NCBI RefSeq assembly: GCF_020497125.1
Contig: NC_059075.1
Coordinates: 33,454,003-33,518,002, forward strand
Origin: Mauremys mutica
Lineage: Eukaryota; Chordata; Testudines; Geoemydidae
Length of the DNA: 64,000 nucleotides
Direction of reading: 5' to 3'
In this document: positions 50,890 to 62,060 of the stretch, one piece after another
Numbering within the stretch: the stretch's first letter is position 1
Layout of the letters: every line of letters starts with the position of its first letter
Notes under the pieces: model-generated
What the model saw: the letters and a program-made list of their open reading frames with translations, nothing else
Told to the model about the DNA's origin: nothing
The model's database searches: none
Program-made: the position numbers and the translations under genes

Positions 50890-51269
50890 TTATTTTCGGT
50901 GAGGGGGGTATGGGACTTTGTGGCGGGGGAGGGCGGTTGCAGATACACTGCAGGGGGGCTCTGTCCTCCTGCGGTCCTGCAGAACATCCACAAGGCGCCT
51001 GAGCGTGTCCGTGTGCTCCCTCACTAGTCCAAGCATTGTTTCAGTCGCCTGCTTGTCTTCCTCACGCCACCTCTCCTCCCGTTCGCTGTGTGAGCGCTGG
51101 CACAGAGAGACGGTCTCCCTCCACTGGCTCTGCTGGTCCGCCTCTGCTAGGTAGCAGCCCATACGTTCCTCGAACATCTTGTCCCTTGTCTTTTTCTTTC
51201 GCCGCCTAATCTTCGCCAGCCTCTGCGAGGGGGATGCTGTGGCAGGTCTGGAGACAGTGGAAGCTGTGA
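50890..51269 (-). pseudogene. Harbinger Myb-like gene, 3' exon
   Basis: Begins after an acceptor (TTTCCCATCTCACAG on the minus strand, ending about 51270) with a Ser/Thr-rich stretch, then RLAKIRRRKKKTRDKMFEER, EREERWREEDKQATETMLGL and LRRLVDVLQDRR: a basic patch followed by a coiled-coil-like helix, as in the C-terminal part of Harbinger Myb-like proteins. Ends near PYPPHRK with stops in this copy. Open as one frame of about 125 codons. Confidence 0.78.
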
Positions 51270-53202
51270 GATGGGAAACAGGGAGTGAATTCCTTGCAAA
51301 GATACATTTTTGCGAACAATTAACTGAGTCTAGGCTGTCTCTGGGAATTCTGGGTTGAGACCCCTGTGCCTGCTGGGGCACAAATCATTTTCGCGGTGGA
51401 TTCTGGGTAAATGTCGCCAGTCATTCCTTCCTCCGGGAAAGCAACGGCAGACAATCATTTCAAGCCCGTTTTCCCAGAATTGCCCTGGCATACGCCATAG
51501 CGTGGCAACCATGGACACTGTTTTGCCTTTTGTGTATGTCACCGTATGTGTACTAGATGCCGCTGACAGAGGCGGGCAAGCAGCACTACACAGCAGCATC
51601 CTTTTGCTTTTGCATGACAGCAGAGATGGTTACCAGCCATATTGTACCATCAACCATACCATAAATTGGTAATAAGATGGTAATAAGATGGGCATGGTTA
51701 CCTGTCCTTTTGCACTGCCCCATTTGGGGCTGTCATAAGTGCCCCTGGCCGAGCAGCCAGGGGCGCAAAAGCAAAAATTGGGAATGACTCCCTGAGTCAA
51801 TCCCTCCTTTTTGGTACCTAAAAATAGAATCAGTCCTGCCTAGATTATGGGCAAGTGTACTAGAGAACCACTGTATCATAGAACCAGAGAGCACAGCTGC
51901 TCTGTGTCCGATCCTGCATAAATTATGAGCTGTATGCTATTCACAGGGGGTGCTCCTGCAACAACACCACCTGTTCATTCCGTTCTTACCCCAGCCTTCC
52001 TGGGCTGCCATACCATTGTCCCCCCACTTGTGTGATGAAGTAATAAAGAATGCAGGAATAAGACACAGTGACTTGTTTGTGAGAAATGAGTGGAAGGAAG
52101 CCTCCAGCTGCAATGATAGTCCAGGCAGGACATTAAGGAGTGTGGATGAAGGAGCCCATCATCCCTCTGCTAGTCCAGGGGCAATTGAATCTTTTATTTA
52201 CAATGAAGGGTGGGGGCTGATGGAGCTCAGCCCCCTGTTGCAATGATGAGGACGGTTACCAGCCATATTGTACCATCAGCCATCAAAAATTAGGGACAGG
52301 CGCCCTTGATCGACCTTACTGATACTAGTCGGCATGGTTACCAGCCCTTTTGCACTGCCCCATGTGCCAATAGGCTGATGATGAGGATGGATTTCCATCT
52401 TATTGTACCATCAGCCATCCATAGCGTGGGGGGAGCAAGGATGTTGGTGTTGAGTGCTGCACCATCGCGTCTATCTGCAGCATTCAGTAAAGATAGGGTG
52501 ACATGTAAAAGAGTCAACAGAGGATTGTTTTCACTTCTGGTGGTGGGTGGGGTGTGTGCGCAAATTGCCGAACTATGCCCTGACCCACCGCAGACACTGT
52601 GTTTGACCCTAGAAGCATTTGGAGCTCATCCAAGAATGCAAATACTTTTCGGAGACAGCAGGAACTGTGGGATACCTTGCGTCCTCATTCCCCCCTCCCT
52701 CCATGAGCGTCCATTATATTCTTTGGCTTTCCGTTATGGTCGTCACGCAGCTGCGTGCTGAGTCTGTGCTATGCCGTCTGTCCTTAGATTTTTTAAAAAT
52801 ACTTTGGACCAGGTGTAAAATTACAGTAATTAACCTAATTAGATGCAGGAGTCTCCGAGCGAGATCACCCTGAGGAGGGTCACTGAAGGAGATAGAGAGC
52901 GCATGCTGCGTGAAAGCTAGCACGAACCAGGGCCCGATGCAGCCGTGCAATGGGAAGCAATGCTCCCTGAATACCGCATGAAAGCCTCGCGCGGAAAACG
53001 GTGCTATCACGGAGCACCCAATAAGGCAGCTCTCCTCAGGAACCTCCTGCTGATGCTTATCGATTAACGGAAGGAGAGCTTCGTGGAGATCTCCCAGGAG
53101 GATTTCTGTTCTATCACCATATATAGAGAGACCTCCTTCTCACACACTTCAGATTCCTGTTATATTAAGAATAAAAGTTAACATGGTTACAGCACTTACC
53201 GA
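51270..53202 (-). other. Apparent intron of the Harbinger Myb-like gene
   Basis: Between the GTAAGT donor near 53202 and the TTTCCCATCTCACAG acceptor near 51270 on the minus strand. It contains the non-coding block shared with the deletion derivative at 2190-4300. Splicing is inferred from the two sites and the reading of both exons. Confidence 0.6.
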
Positions 53203-53780
53203 CTGCTCCTTCCCCTGATTCAGGGTCCGGGTTAATGGCCGGGGAGGGTGGTTGGGGGATCTCCGTGATGGTGATGAATAGATCCTGGCTGTCGGGGAAA
53301 CCATCGTTGTAAGCGCTCTCGCCTGCCTTGTCCTCCACAAACCCTTCCTCATCTTCCCCGTCCGCGAACATCACCGAGGAACTGGCCGTCGACACTGTCC
53401 CATCGTCAGAGTCCACGGTCACTGGTGGGGCAGTGGTGGCAGGCTCCGTAGCGTCCGTTTGCCGCTTTGATTTTTTGGTAGCCTTGTCTGGGGTCCTTGA
53501 TTTTCACGCGGCGCTGCGTTGCATCCCGCCTGTATCCTCTGTCTCTCATGGCTTTGGAGACCTTCTCGTAGGTCTTCGCATTCCCTGTTTTGGAGCGCAG
53601 CTCCGAAAGCACAGACTCCTCGCCCCACACACCGATCAGATCGAAGAGTTCCCAGTCAGTCTATGCTGGGTCCCTCTTTCTATTCACAGATAACATGAAC
53701 TCCTCTGCTGGAGAGCTCTGCATCGTTGCAGGTGCTGCGGAGCTCGCCCCGATGTCCAGCCAGGACGTCAGATTCAAAGT
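53203..53780 (-). pseudogene. Harbinger Myb/SANT-like gene, 5' exon
   Basis: Minus-strand reading gives W-E-E-SVLSELRSKTGNAKTYEKVS, then KAMRDRGYRRDATQRRVKIK and GYQKIK: the tryptophan-led helix-turn-helix (Myb_DNA-bind_4 type) that in Harbinger elements binds DNA and brings the transposase to the nucleus. A shifted frame (53422-53165) continues with an acidic segment and ends at a consensus GTAAGT donor near 53202. One frameshift and one stop separate the parts. Confidence 0.82.
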
Positions 53781-54116
53781 GCCCAGACAGGAAAATGAAT
53801 TCAAATTTTCCCGGGTCATTTACTGTGTGGCTGGTCAGAGAATCCAAGCTCGGACTGCTGTCCAGAGCGTCAACAGAGTGGTGCACTGTGGGATAGCTCC
53901 CGGAGCTACTAAGTTCGATTTGCATCCACACCTAGCCTAATTCGAGCTAGCCATGTCGAATTTAGCATTACTCCACCTGTCGGGGTGGAGTACCAAATTC
54001 GAACTAACGAGCCCTCTAGTTCGAATTAAATGGCTTCCTGGTGTGGACGGTTGAGCGGTTAGTTCGAATTAACGCTGCTAAATTCGAATTAAAGTCCTAG
54101 TGTAGACCAGGCCTTA

Positions 54117-55291
54117 GTACACTATTCCCATTAACACTACTTTGTTCTTGTTGCTGAGTATTCTTATGAAGAGAAAGCCAGTATTTCTCACTGAACTCCA
54201 GAACATATCAGAAAGAAAGCAGACTATACCTGCTCATTGCTGTGATAGTGCTCAGAAAGTATATAGTATACACCCTGATGCAGGGGTTTACAGTGCAGTC
54301 TTTTTGCATAAGGAGTTAATGAAGATCATTCCTTTGATATTTTCCATTTGTTCACTTACATTTCAGTTGAGTATACAATATACATCAAACAGGGGGTCTC
54401 TGATAGTCTGAGGTATGAGTAAACTTGATACATCTGCCTAAGTATTACAAACAAGTTTAAAATATCACCTGTAAAAAGATTTATTGTTTTTACATCAGCT
54501 TTGACTAAATATACTCATAGGACCACAGAGATGTACTGAAGTAAAGTTGTGCTTCTGAGGGGCGGATGTCCCCCATTTAATATATATATATTAAAACTTG
54601 TGTGTAAACAAGACATTATATCTTAGAAGTTATCTTAACCTTTTTAATACATAGTGCAGCAAGATTACATTTTTATATAGTAGAGAAAAATGAATATTAC
54701 CAAGTAATGGAGGTATAAGACTATGTATATCTGTGATATAGGTATTATGACATTAAATGATATAGGTATTATGACATTAAGTGCAATACTCAAGATGTTT
54801 GTGATGGTAACTATGCCTGAGTTTTCTTTGTGGTCTTATGCATCATTTTTCCTATGTTGTGCTGTTTATATTTAGTAGATAAAAGTAATACAATTTTGTT
54901 TTACCTGCATAATTAATAATGTTTTGGCTTAACTGTTTTATTTCACCTTTGGGGAACAGTTCCTCTGTTTTCCCCAACAAGGTAAACGGGATTTTTGCAA
55001 CTTTGTGGTGACTTTGTCACCACAAGCAGCAGAAATCTTGTATAGGCATTTAATATTAAAAGGAAGATGAGTCTACAGATGTTTTTGAAGCTTTAAATAC
55101 TTGTGACTGTTTGTTCCCCTGCAGTGCAAGGGAGCAAAAGGACAAAAACTAGAAAGAAAAGGAGTTTAAAGGGGTATGGAAGGGGTGGCTGGCCACATGC
55201 GGTGCTCCAACCTCATGGCATAATTGTCTGCCTTCCTGCTGTATAATTCCCACTGCAGAAGAGCAGGACAGGGAAAAAATGGAATGGTCTG
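54117..55291. other. Intron, nothing but short repeats
   Basis: A/T-rich. 54734-54781 is a 24-bp tandem pair (TGATATAGGTATTATGACAT TAAA), and 54950-54980 is a small hairpin (TTTGGGGAACAG/CTGTTTTCCCCAA). No gene. Confidence 0.6.
54734..54781. repeat. 24-bp tandem duplication
   Basis: Units 54734-54757 and 54758-54781 are identical except for the last base (A/G). Confidence 0.95.
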
Positions 55292-55965
55292 GTGGAACAG
55301 CTGCTTTATATGGCTTGTCTCTCAATGGAAATGGGTCCAGAAACGGAAGGTGCAGCTTCTCTGAGCAGCATTAACTCGTGCTATCAATTGTATGACCCCC
55401 AGAAGAGGAGTTCCTGGCCACTAATGCCAATATATCAGGCAGGGGAGACAATGGCAACACAACAACTGTACCATCTATTCTTTTGTTCTGGGGATGGCAA
55501 GGAAAAGTGTGGCGCCAAGAGCCACAACTGCATATGGCTTGAAATATTTGGGGTCTTTGCTATTAATTCCTGTGTGTCTTTGGCTGATGCAAGTAACTTT
55601 GGGTACCACCCCTTACCTCCTCCACAATGTTACTTATGCAATAACATGACAAGGAAATGTGATAGTATTTTGGTTTTCCAAGACCTGATAAAATTATAAA
55701 GTAAGTATTCTCTTACTATGCAGTTTTATGTAAGGAAAGCATGTGACCCTTCATTTTCACTGGAAACTCCTTATTTGGATATAGTAGGTGCCCTAGTAGG
55801 CACTTCCAATGAAAATGCAGTTTTGAAATATTAAAAAATGGAAGTGGAGAATTTTTTTCTTTTAGTCCTGAATTCAAAGTAACAAACTAACTCCCTATTA
55901 CTTGAATAGTGATATGACATAAAAATTATCATACAGTTGGGTAAAGTTAATTTACATAAATTGCA
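55292..55965. other. Intron with an unexplained 135-codon open frame
   Basis: 55292-55699 on + is open (MEQLLYMACLSMEMGPETEG...), Cys-rich toward the end (CYLCNNMTRKC). I do not recognise it; composition is less A/T-rich than the neighbours. No splice sites or partner exons noted; it may be a fragment of an old element or chance. Confidence 0.3.
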
Positions 55966-56058
55966 TCTGACAAGTGGGTATTCACCCACAAAAGCTTATG
56001 CTCCAATACATCTGTTAGTCTATAAGGTGCCACAGGACTCTTTGTGGCTTTTTAATTT
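55966..56058 (+). mobile_element. Penelope-like fragment with hammerhead remnant
   Basis: CATCTGACAAGTGGGTATTC, ACCCACAAAAGCTTATGCTC and 'caatacatctgttagtctataaggtgccacaggactcttt' correspond to the right half of the fragment at 36081. Core reads CTGACAA and AAAA where an active hammerhead needs CTGANGA and GAAA. Confidence 0.7.
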
Positions 56059-56884
56059 ACACAGTATCCTATAAAGTCTGAGAGCTTAAGGGAGTTAGAT
56101 TCCCAGGTCCTATTGAAAGTTGGTGGAAGTTGTGTGATTAACTCCTTTTGATCTCTTTGACTGTGTCAGCCTAAAGTGCTCTGAAGGTTGATATTAAAAG
56201 TAGAAATGGACCAAAACTTTACATTTCTGACCTGATGATATTTTACAGAATATGTGGGTGTTAAAACTCAGGGGTTTGGTTCAGCCTATACAGAGTTAGA
56301 GGTCAGTTGCAAAGTGTGAATACAGATCTGAATTTCCAGAAAATGTAGGGAGAAATTGGATGCAGAGTTTTGTTTTGGACCCATTTCTAATCAAGTCACG
56401 TTATTCTGTTGTGAAACAAAGTGTTTTCACATAGCTATGACTTATCGTCTGTATTGCTATGTTTATTGTATCCATTATTTAGAATGATAAAATGCTATGG
56501 ACTGTAAGGTAACACTCACATGTGACATTTGAATGATTTATGTCTTCTAAGGTGTGTGCATCATTTACCTATTTTTTCTGTGTGGCATTTTTATATATTT
56601 GATGGGTCACAAAAGACTGGGAAACCATTTTTAATGATGAACCTTTTCTAAATGTTTCTCTCTTTTCATCTGTATTGTTGGGTTGTTTTGTAATATTTGA
56701 CTGGACATGTTTTCATAAGAGAGAAAGTTTGGGGTTTTAGGAAGGTTATAGAATGGCTCATCATAAGAATGGGAGTGTGAAATCAAGGGAGAATTGCCCA
56801 GTTTGTATAATGCAATGAGCAGTATGCACAAATCAGACTGGTTAAAGTGCTATAAAAAAGCAGTGTTATTTTCTTGAAACTTAA
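56059..56884. other. Intron, nothing recognised
   Basis: A/T-rich intron sequence, no repeat identified. Confidence 0.5.
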
Positions 56885-57072
56885 GGCCAAGAATTTCAAA
56901 AGTGATTAGTGATTTTGGGTGCCTCCATTTTTGGATGCCCAAACTGAGATCCCTTTAAGGGGCCTGATTTTCAGAAAGTATTGATCATTGTATCAACCCG
57001 AAAATCAGGTCCCTTTAAGGTGTCTCAGATTAGGCATCCAAAATAATTAGCCACTTTTGAAAATTGTCGCCA
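56885..57072. mobile_element. Foldback MITE
   Basis: TTTCAAAAGTGATTAGTGAT and ATTAGCCACTTTTGAAAATT, with 'gatccctttaaggggcctgattttcag' opposite 'gaaaatcaggtccctttaaggtgtctc': a single long inverted repeat. Common turtle MITE type; class unassigned. Confidence 0.8.
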
Positions 57073-58014
57073 ATGTGTATTTCTCCGAAGTGACTTACAG
57101 AGTGGCTTCCTTCGGTTCCATGATTGTCTCTCAGTTTACAAGTAAAAAAGTACCAGACAACCCTGAAGATTCAACGTGAAATATGTAAGTCAAGTAGGAT
57201 TTTTTTTTTCCTGAGTCATGTGTCATCCCCAGTAATAAATATTTTTCTACAAGGTGGCCTATTGTTGAATGCATTATCCGACCCCACTAAGAACTGTGAA
57301 CCTTCCAGAAAAGTAGTGTTTATTAGGACTATATGAGCACTCCTACATAGCTCAGAATGTTAGGAGCTGAAGTTGTAAGCGAAGTGTGGTCCTCAGTAGC
57401 TTCCGTTCCTTCCTTTCCAACTATTTACTCTGGGACCAGCCACTATTATCAAGCTTCAGGCTGGCAAACACTGTGGGACCAGTTCTGAGGTTGATCAGAT
57501 GATGATGTCAGCACCATTTTCTGTGTCTGATGGTGGGGTATCCTTAGTGCCAGGGATTTAGATGATCTCTCCTCTCAGCCATGAACTGCATACTGCTATT
57601 TGTGTGAGTTCCTCACTGCCAGAGTGTCTCAGCTAAGCCATCTCCTGTCAGTGCTGAATTTTCCTCCCAGTGCTATGCCCCATGTTTAGTAAAGTCTGTT
57701 TACTCTCCCCCTGCTGTCAAGCAAAAGGGCAAACAGAAGCTGATCCCAGATGGGATCTGCACCAGGAAACTTTTTTCCACTGTGGAGAAAAAAGAAACAT
57801 TGCTTTGGATATAGAGGGTACATCAATCATTGAAGGTCTGGGTTCTGAAGATACTTCTGATCTTTCATGGTTGGCAATTCCCAGGATTCTGTCTGGTTGT
57901 CCCTACTTTGGAGACAGTATAGTCTCCCAGTGATGATGCCCCTTTTGTTGTCTTTAATTAGGTATTTATGCTATAATGGTGCAGGGCATATATGAGCACC
58001 TCATGAACATTAAT
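57073..58014. other. Intron; unrecognised C/T-rich stretch
   Basis: 57350-57950 is richer in C/T/G than surrounding intron and has an 87-codon open frame (57670-57933), which suggests a decayed element, but I cannot name it. Nothing else seen. Confidence 0.35.
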
Positions 58015-58378
58015 TCCTCTTCAACTGCTTGCTCATCTTGATTCCATTGTAGGTATGCACGTGCCCATGTGCACGGTCTTCCGAGATTTTTGCCTTAGCG
58101 GTATCCATGAGGCTGGCCGTGGCGCCCCCTTGAGTGCCACATCGTGCACTTGGATATCAGGCACCGCCGTTCCTACTCCCTTTCAGTTCCTTCTTACCAC
58201 CTGAGGTGGTCAGTCAGAGCACCTTTCCTTGCTTGGCAAGGGCTAGCAGTTTTGTCATCTTGGACTTGTTTCTTAAAGCCTTGTATATAGTTATTCTTAA
58301 TAGGTAGTGTTAAGTACCTGTTAATAGTTTAGTTGTTAGTAGTAAAGGTCCCAGCAAGCACTTTGCCCCCAGAAGGCC

Positions 58379-58668
58379 ATGGCCTGATCTCTGGGTTTCA
58401 AGCCCTGCACAGAGTGTAACAGGCCTATGCCTGTTAGTGACCCTCACAACAGTTGTCTCAAGTGCTTGTGGGAGGCACACATCAAAGACAAGTGCTGTAT
58501 CTGTAAGAACTCTCAGCGGCATTCCTGGCCCAGGTCCCGATCCAGAAGATCTGCAGGGTGGCGAAATGGTCATCAGTCCCCAGCTTTTACTTCTCACTAT
58601 GCCATTACCCAGCATGCCAGGGACGATGTAGCATTCAGCAGAGCAGTGCTTCAATCAACTAATCCGTG
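58379..58668 (+). pseudogene. DIRS-A copy 5 gag/recombinase remnant
   Basis: gag part: early stop after the Met, then GFKPCTECNRPMPVSDPHNS and KDKCCICKNS with the Cys motif kept. At about 58528 it passes to the recombinase end: SRSRRSAG-like frame or, in the recombinase frame, Q-I-CRVAKWSS, SHYAITQHARDDVAFSRAVL; the Tyr codon is at 58598-58600. No catalytic Arg/His region remains. Confidence 0.85.
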
Positions 58669-58704
58669 AACTCCGACCCCACCTCCAAGGTACAGCTTGG
58701 GAGT

Positions 58705-59051
58705 CACCTTGGAATCGACGTGAGCAAGCACTCGAAGAACAACTGTTCCCTACCTCTCATAACAGTTGTTCTTCGAAATGTGTTGCTCATGTCCATTCCA
58801 AGACCCACCCTCCTACCCCTCTGTTGGAGTGAACCGACAAGAAGGAACTGAAGAGGCAGTGGGCTGGCAGGGCTTTTTATGGGGTGCCATGAAGGTGCAC
58901 CTCCAGGGGGTGCCTGATCCGACCCAATGGGAATCGCTAGGGGAAAAACCTTCCAGCAACTGTGCATGCAGCGTGCACACGCCTACTTGGAATGGACCTG
59001 AGCAACACATCTTGAAGAACAACAGTTATGAGAGGTAGGTAACCATTTTTT
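58705..59051. repeat. DIRS-A copy 5 internal complementary region and right ITR
   Basis: 58709-58800 joins CTTGGAATCGACGTGAGCAA to AACAGTTGTTCTTCGAAATG. 58790-59051 is the right ITR, ending TGGAATGGACCTGAGCAACA and GAACAACAGTTATGAGAGG. 58738-58775 against 59010-59035 forms a hairpin. Confidence 0.85.
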
Positions 59052-59074
59052 GATGTGAAAATAGGGAAACACCT

Positions 59075-59330
59075 TGTGAAGGAAAAGAAAAATTACTTAC
59101 TGTCGTAACTCTGATTCTCTGAGCTTTCCCATAGAAAGAGCACCCAGTTAGGAGATGCATGACTCCTGCTCATGAACTTGGAATTATCTAAAAATCAGTT
59201 CCATTAAGGCTGCTTCTCCCTCCCTCCCTTGCACAGAGTTTTGATGTTATAAAAGGTGGAGGGGCCCCAATCACTATTCAGCTCCTTCTCCTAATTCAGG
59301 AATCTCTTTAGAGGCTCCAAAGAACTCCAG
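59075..59330. repeat. DIRS-B terminal repeat with TATA
   Basis: 'aaattacttactgtcgtaactctgattctctgag' at the outer side, and TTATAAAAGGTGGAGGGGCC (TATA at 59249) facing the element interior, then 'attcagctccttctcctaa'. Analogous to the TATA...'gttccttctt' layout in DIRS-A ITRs. Confidence 0.6.
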
Positions 59331-59334
59331 AAGA

Positions 59335-60690
59335 TAGATTCATAGATTCTAGGACTGGAAGGGAGCTTGAGAGGTCATCAAGTCCAGTCCCCTGCCCTCA
59401 TGGCAGGACCAAATACTGTCTAGACCATCCCAGATAGACATTTATCTAATCTAGTCTTAAATATCTCCAGAGATGGAGATTCCACAACCTTCCTAGGCAA
59501 TTTATTTCAGTGTTTAACCACCCTGACAGTTAAGAACTTTTTCCTATTGTCCAACCTAAACCTCCCTTGCTGTAGTTTAAGCCCATTGCTTCTTGTTCTA
59601 TCTTTAGAGGCTAAGGTGAACAAGTTTTCTCCCTCCTCCTTATGACACTCTTTTAGATACCTGAAAACTGCTATCATGTCCCCTTTGTCTTCTCTTTTCC
59701 AAACTAAACAAACCCAGTTATTTCAGCCTTCCTTCATAGGTCATGTTCTCAAGACCTTTAATCATTCTTGTTGCTCTTCTCTGGACCCTCTCCAATTTCT
59801 CCACATCTTTCTTGAAATGCGGTACCCAGAACTGGATACAATACTCCAATTGAGGCCTAACCAGCGCAGAGTAGAGCGGAAGAATGACTTCTCGTGTCTT
59901 GCTCACAATACACCTGTTAATGCATCCTAGAATCATGTTTGCTTTTTTTGCAACAGCATCACACTGTTGACTCATATTTAGCTTGTGGTCCACTATAACC
60001 CCTAGATCCCTTTCTGCCGTACTCCTTCCTAGACAGTCTCTTCCCATTCTGTATGTGTGAAACTGATTGTTCCTTCCTAAGTGGAGCACTTTGCATTTGT
60101 CTTTGTTAAACTTCATCCTGTTTACCTCAGACCATTTCTCCAATTTGTCCAGATCATTTTGAATTATGACCCTATCCTCCAAAGCAGATGCAATCCTTCC
60201 CAGTTTGGTATCATCTGCAAATTTAATAAGCGTACTTTCTATGCCAATATCTAAGTTGTTGATGAAGATACTGAACAGAGCCGGTCCAAAAACAGACCCC
60301 TGAGGAACCCCACTTGTTATACTTTCCAGCAGGATTGGGAACCATTAATAACTACTCTCTAAGTACGGTTATCCAGCCAGTTATGCACCCACCTTATAGT
60401 AGCCCCATCTAAGTTGTATTTGCCTAGTTTATTGATAAGAATATCATGCGAGACCATATCAAATGCCTTACTAAAGTCTAGGTATACCACATCCACCGCT
60501 TCTCCCTTATCCACAAGACTCGTTATCCTATCAAAGAAAGCTATCAGATTAGTTTGACATGATTTGTTCTTTACAAATCCATGCTGGCTATTCCCTGTCA
60601 CCTTACCACCTTCCAAATGTTTGCAGATGATTTCCTTAATTACTTGCTCCATTATCTTCCCTGGCACAGAAGTATGGTTCCCCATGGGCA
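59335..60690 (-). mobile_element. CR1 LINE, 5'-truncated
   Basis: 3' end with 'cagattctaggactggaag' type CR1 tail at 59335-59350; 3' UTR '...caagtccagtcccctgccctcatggcaggacc'. RT is readable on the minus strand. Younger than the DIRS-B terminal region it interrupts. Confidence 0.93.
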
Positions 60691-60691
60691 A
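59718..60691 (-). pseudogene. CR1 reverse transcriptase, C-terminal part
   Basis: 60691-60359: ITSLVDKGEAVDVVYLDFSK and AFDMVSHDILINKL (first catalytic Asp in YLDFSKAFD). FADD, the second catalytic box, is at 60210-60221 on the minus strand. 60182-59718: LDKLEKWSEVNRMKFNKDKC, LGVIVDHKLNMSQQCDAVAK, LIQ/FWVPHFKKDVEKLERVQR with RRATRMIKGLE, ending at the 3' UTR. Frameshift or stop between the two frames near 60300. The endonuclease is absent (5' truncation). Confidence 0.92.
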
Positions 60692-60693
60692 TC

Positions 60694-60765
60694 ATCTGAG
60701 AGTTGTTATAGTATGTAACTGTTTTTTCTTTGTGAATTGCTCATATGGATCCCTACTCTTGGGAA
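60694..60765 (-). repeat. DIRS-B internal complementary-like region
   Basis: Minus-strand reading: GATCCATATGAGCAATTCAC, AAAGAAAAAACAGTTACATA, CTATAACAACTCTCAGATG. It resembles the ACAGTTAC...GTAACTGTTGTTC join of DIRS-A. The CR1 follows immediately at about 60690. Confidence 0.5.
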
Positions 60766-61199
60766 ATTATCAAGATATAAAAACCTTAAGGAAGATGGGT
60801 GTAACATAGTGCTTTGGGTGTACATGCATGTTCCCATGCCTGGTTTCAAGACTCTGACCTGCAGCAGAATCAAGTTAACAAGGGTAACCTGGTGGCAGCC
60901 CAGAGGTGGAAGAAGCACATTCTGACAGAGAAGAGACTCAGGGTCAAAAAAAAGGTATAGGAAAGGTCTCTCGGCATAACTGAGACAAGAGACACTTGCC
61001 AGGGAGCAAGAGAAGAAGCCTCATCAGGAAAAGAGCTGAATTTGAGAAGGATCTATACAGTCTGAGGAAGAGGTCTGGAAGATATGATTTGACATTGAAC
61101 TGTTATGTCGTAATAATAAATTAGACCCCAAAAAGGGGATGTTACTTGAAGCATGAGTTCATATGCATTTATTCATGAGACCAAGAAGGGGGAAACTGA

Positions 61200-62060
61200 G
61201 GCAACAGATACATCACCGGGCAAGGTAGGCTGATCCTAGCAGTGTGGGTTTGAAGTGTATTAGTTAAAGATGATGACAAGATTGTTCTCTCAAATTGGGC
61301 ATGACATCTCAAAACCAAGTTGAAGGAATGATGATGAAAAAATAGAGTTCCAGAAACAGCCTTGGGTATTTTAGTGATGGATACTGTGCAAAGACATATC
61401 ACAGAAGCTGTCTTAGACTTAGCTGAGTGTCCTCTGATATCTCCATGTGGCTGAGTATCTGTCATGTCACAACAGCGTTGTATACCTAATCTGATTCATC
61501 TGGACAGCCTGCAAACCAAGATGGGTTGAACCCTGGTCTTGTTACATGCTTGAAAAGTCAGGGGAATTTGCAGATAATTTTGGCTTACATATATAATAAC
61601 GTAAGGCCTTCTGGACATCTCAGATATGGATCCTTATCTCCCTAGATGTGTATAAGACCAGGGGAGGGCAAAAACACACAGGTTTCTGTCCCAATTGAAA
61701 TGGAAATCAAAGATCACTTTACACAGGAAGTTGGAGTGAAGATACAGGATCACCTTATTCTTTTTGAACACAGTGAAGGGAGCATCAACCCTGTATCTTA
61801 CTAAATAAGGGATCATGATGTGGCTATAATCAATGCCATCTTCACAGACAAATGGCACGCAGAACAGTTTAACAAGGTTCAAACAGCACTTTATGAAAAC
61901 AAGATTCAGATACTGTGGTACTTCTGGTTCATGTGCCAGAGAAAATAGGTGGAAATTTTTTTCAGAAATGTGTTACTGTATGATGAGCAGATTGCCAACC
62001 CACAAACATGAGTGTAGAAATCTGAGGTGGCTCCCAGCTTGACTTGGGCTCCCAGCAGTC
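61200..62060 (-). pseudogene. DIRS-B tyrosine recombinase, decayed
   Basis: 61882-61634 holds APFTVFKKNKVILYLHSNFL and CKVIFDFHFNWDRNL, equivalent to PPYTVFYKDKVQLRPHPAFL and KVVSQFHMGQDIF in DIRS-A copy 2. 61465-61169 holds DIRGHSAKSKTAS (HxxR box as HSAK, Arg lost) and VSITKIPKAVSGTLFFHHHS (VSIQDICRAATW type). The catalytic Tyr is not clear. The order of blocks on the minus strand is correct. Confidence 0.72.

Larger units (their letters stand above)
49247..54113 (+). mobile_element. Large Harbinger element, two-gene type
   Basis: GGCCTTGTCTACGCTACAAG at the left and AGTCCTAGTGTAGACCAGGCC at the right, flanked by TTA (49244-49246, 54114-54116). Length 4867 bp. Encodes a partial DDE transposase on + (49719-50054) and a Myb/SANT-like gene on - (about 53.9-50.9 kb), convergent. 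The transposase C-terminus is deleted; the 32877-34721 element keeps the complementary part. Confidence 0.93.
58015..59051 (+). mobile_element. DIRS-A copy 5, internally deleted
   Basis: Left ITR 58015-58210, gag start near 58379, then a junction near 58528 directly into the recombinase C-terminus, an internal complementary region (58709-58800) and the right ITR to 59051. About 5 kb of the interior is missing, but both termini and the circle-template region are present. Confidence 0.9.

Noticed and set aside
57670..57933. Possible extra EML5 exon or DIRS gag fragment
   Set aside because: No match to EML5, and the linker is already contiguous from exon i to exon k. No gag Cys motif was found, so it is left unassigned.
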